NCBI GenBank assembly: GCA_002392915.1
Contig: DGHQ01000029.1
Coordinates: 1 to 43,279, forward strand
Source: Bacteroidales bacterium UBA3844
GTDB taxonomy: Bacteria; Bacteroidota; Bacteroidia; Bacteroidales; Paludibacteraceae
DNA length: 43,279 nucleotides
Direction: 5' to 3'
Part shown: positions 41,517 through 43,279 of the stretch, one piece after another
Numbering within the stretch: position 1 is the stretch's first letter
How the letters are laid out: every line of letters starts with the position of its first letter
The notes under the pieces: model-generated
What the model was told of the DNA's origin: nothing
Database searches by the model: none
What the model saw: the letters and a program-made list of their open reading frames with translations, nothing else
Made by a program: the position numbers and the translations under genes

Positions 41517-42383
41517 ATGTTTCTTTCTATTCTGATTCCTACGTATAATTTCGATTGCGTTTCTCTGTGTACATCCCTTTCCCGTCAGATTTCTGCATAT
41601 TCTATTGACGCTGAGGTTGTTGTAATGGATGATGCTTCTTCTGATTTGGACATACTGAAACGAAATCGTTCAATAAATGAACTGGAGTTTTGCAGAGTCA
41701 TTGAGTCGGAAAATAATATAGGGATAGCGAAGAATAGAAATCATCTGGCCGACGTTGCGAAAGGAGATTATCTGTTGTTTCTTGATGCGGATGTTTATCC
41801 CGTCTCGCTTGATTTCCTAAAAAAATATATAGAGAATAGGGTAGACGACGGTGTGCTATGTGGAGGAATGACATTCAGATTGGACGGCCCTGTCAAAATG
41901 TCGCCGCTTCGTTATCTATATGGAATGAATTACGAAGTGAAACAGCCTCAATTTATATCTCTTAATTTTTTCTTGCCGGCTTCTGTTTTTCAGAAAGTTC
42001 GTTTCAATGAGTCGTTCTCTAAGTATGGACACGAAGACACTCAGTTTGGAGCCGATTTACAGAATGCAGGATATAAGGTTTTGAAAATCGACAATCCCGT
42101 CTACCATGATAATGGAGATACGAGTGAGCAATTTGTAATTAAGACAAGAGTGGCTATCGATAACCTTGTGGAGCATCGAGACCTACTTCTCCCGACCTCT
42201 CGTCTTCTTCAACTCTATGAGAAATTACATGCTCTGCCTATTGGATGGCTGATGAAAATTCCATTCAAAAAATTCCGTCAGAGAATGGAGAAAAATTTGT
42301 TGGGTGACTCACCGTCGCTTTTCATTTATAATGTTTATAGATTATCATATCTCTGTTGTAAATATGAAGAGTATGAAAGATAG
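41517..42383 (+). CDS. Family 2 glycosyltransferase
   Basis: A 288-residue GT-A transferase. It begins with SILIPTYNFDCVSLCTSLS, has VVMDDASSD (nucleotide site), NIGIAKNRN and the LFLDADVYP metal ligand (DAD, about 83-85). FSKYGHEDTQFG matches the catalytic ED block of the family (about 173-180). The gene is separate in orientation from the AT-rich glycan operon and its codon use looks more like the core genes. The stop overlaps the next gene by about 20 bp, which suggests coupling with the TIGR02757 protein. Confidence 0.88.
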   Translation: MFLSILIPTYNFDCVSLCTSLSRQISAYSIDAEVVVMDDASSDLDILKRNRSINELEFCRVIESENNIGIAKNRNHLADVAKGDYLLFLDADVYPVSLDFLKKYIENRVDDGVLCGGMTFRLDGPVKMSPLRYLYGMNYEVKQPQFISLNFFLPASVFQKVRFNESFSKYGHEDTQFGADLQNAGYKVLKIDNPVYHDNGDTSEQFVIKTRVAIDNLVEHRDLLLPTSRLLQLYEKLHALPIGWLMKIPFKKFRQRMEKNLLGDSPSLFIYNVYRLSYLCCKYEEYER

Positions 42384-43086
42384 AATTATTGAACTTGCTA
42401 ATAAATACAACACCGTCGACTTCATAAAGAATGATCCGGTACAGTTTCCTCACCGCTATACACAAAAACTTGATATTGAGGTGTCTGCATTCGTCACTCA
42501 GTGGGTGGCTTTTGGAAACAGAAAGCAGATTGTGAAATGTGCGGAGACTTTGGATTCGCTTTTCAATGGAACTCCATACAATTATATTATGGGTGGGGCT
42601 TGGAAACAATACGAAAATTCCGAGGCTCGTCTGTATCGATTTTACACTTGGGGCGATTTTCATGATATTTGTGCCCGACTCAATTCTTTATATACACAAT
42701 ATAAAGATATGGAGCAGTGTATTGATATAGATTCAGATGACTATTCAATTTCCCTACGAAAGTTTTTCGACGGAGTGAAAGGTATACCAGCAAGCACTAC
42801 AAAATCTGCCGCAAAACGAGTAAATATGATGCTGCGTTGGCTTGTGCGTGACGATGACATTGTGGATTTTGGCATTTGGAAGAGTCTTGATAAAAGAAAA
42901 CTGCTTATTCCTCTCGACACTCATGTCCATCAGCAGGGAAGGAAGATGGGAATAACTTCACGTAATTCAGCTGATATCACTACAGCAAAAGAGATCACCG
43001 ACTATATGAAAACAATCTTTCCTGACGATCCTACGTTAGGTGATTTCGCATTGTTCGGTTTGGGTGTGGATGAGAATGAGGAATAA
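42364..43086 (+). CDS. TIGR02757 (DUF2400) family protein
   Basis: A 240-residue protein of an uncharacterised family common in Bacteroidetes. Hallmarks seen are FIKNDPVQFPHRYT and the following DIEVSAFVTQWVAFGNRKQI, then RKFFDGVKGIPASTTKSAAKRVNMMLRW split over about 140-170, and LLIPLDTHVHQQGRKMGI. The composition suggests a helical cytoplasmic protein; HhH-DNA-glycosylase-like topology has been suggested to me by the pattern of its helices, but I cannot confirm it. The start could also be 42373. It overlaps the preceding GT2 by 20 bp. Confidence 0.85.
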   Translation: MKSMKDRIIELANKYNTVDFIKNDPVQFPHRYTQKLDIEVSAFVTQWVAFGNRKQIVKCAETLDSLFNGTPYNYIMGGAWKQYENSEARLYRFYTWGDFHDICARLNSLYTQYKDMEQCIDIDSDDYSISLRKFFDGVKGIPASTTKSAAKRVNMMLRWLVRDDDIVDFGIWKSLDKRKLLIPLDTHVHQQGRKMGITSRNSADITTAKEITDYMKTIFPDDPTLGDFALFGLGVDENEE

Positions 43087-43114
43087 AGGGAAATATTGGA
43101 AATTTTATATGTAT

Positions 43115-43160
43115 AAAAAAGACGACAAAATTCTGCAAATCGAATTTTGTCGTCTTTTTT
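43115..43160. terminator. Strong bidirectional terminator
   Basis: A perfect 13-bp stem (GACGACAAAATTC with its inverse) plus flanking A6 and T6, with an 8-nt loop, 29 bp past the TIGR02757 stop. The remaining bases to the window end hold nothing I can identify. Confidence 0.9.
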
Positions 43161-43279
43161 TCATTATCTCATAATCGTAAATAACGTGAGTTCGATGAAT
43201 TTTAACTAGTTGATTATTTGAAAAATAGCGTTATTTTTCGTAATTTTAAAGTGCAAAAAAAACAAAACTAACGAAAAAC

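Overview
The window reads as chromosomal DNA of a Bacteroidota member, most likely order Bacteroidales. The evidence is low GC, recurrent Bacteroidetes-type -7 elements (TAnnTTTG), two proteins with type IX secretion (T9SS) C-terminal sorting domains, and a typical core gene set (Obg, LigA, TatAC, GlgB, RsmF-like methylase, TIGR02757 protein). I cannot fix the family or species. I see no tRNA, rRNA, CRISPR array, transposase, integrase or phage module.

Layout. 1-2.4 kb: mannose-6-phosphate isomerase and a small CxxC thioredoxin, separated by a non-coding repeat element. 2.5-11.9 kb (minus strand): a run of genes that may form several transcripts. It holds an ECF transporter S component with tatA-tatC behind a clear promoter, a NaChBac-like ion channel, a PhnP-like metallo-hydrolase, an RsmF-like methyltransferase, glycogen branching enzyme, a YhcH protein, a lytic transglycosylase and a tandem universal stress protein. 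11.9-14 kb: NfeD-like plus flotillin membrane-microdomain operon. 14.1-16.5 kb: a second copy of the repeat element, a rhomboid protease and a divergent heavy-metal permease. 16.5-24 kb (minus): a C25 (gingipain-like) T9SS protease paired with a tail-fibre-like protein, then Obg, a lipoprotein, a glyoxalase-II-like hydrolase and isochorismate synthase.

24.1-36.5 kb (plus): a 1905-residue surface protein made of GLUG-like repeats followed by a long array of Cys-Asp-Ser repeats and a T9SS tail. Behind it come an outer-membrane barrel, an E1-like enzyme lacking the usual catalytic cysteine, a coiled-coil exported protein, NAD-dependent DNA ligase, a DUF6913-like protein and a GT2. 36.5-40.9 kb (minus): a tightly overlapping, very AT-rich surface-glycan cluster (CMP-sugar synthetase, GT-B transferase, acetyltransferase, sugar epimerase, CgeB-like transferase). 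41-43.2 kb: a small Ala/Ser-rich protein, another GT2 and a TIGR02757 protein.

Most worth following up: the Cys-repeat giant protein and its barrel partner; three GTTGATAA boxes in its upstream region, at the point where gene orientation switches from mostly minus to mostly plus (DnaA-box-like or operator); a pair of diverged intergenic elements with terminal inverted repeats and a covarying hairpin; and the E1-like protein with the catalytic loop deleted.
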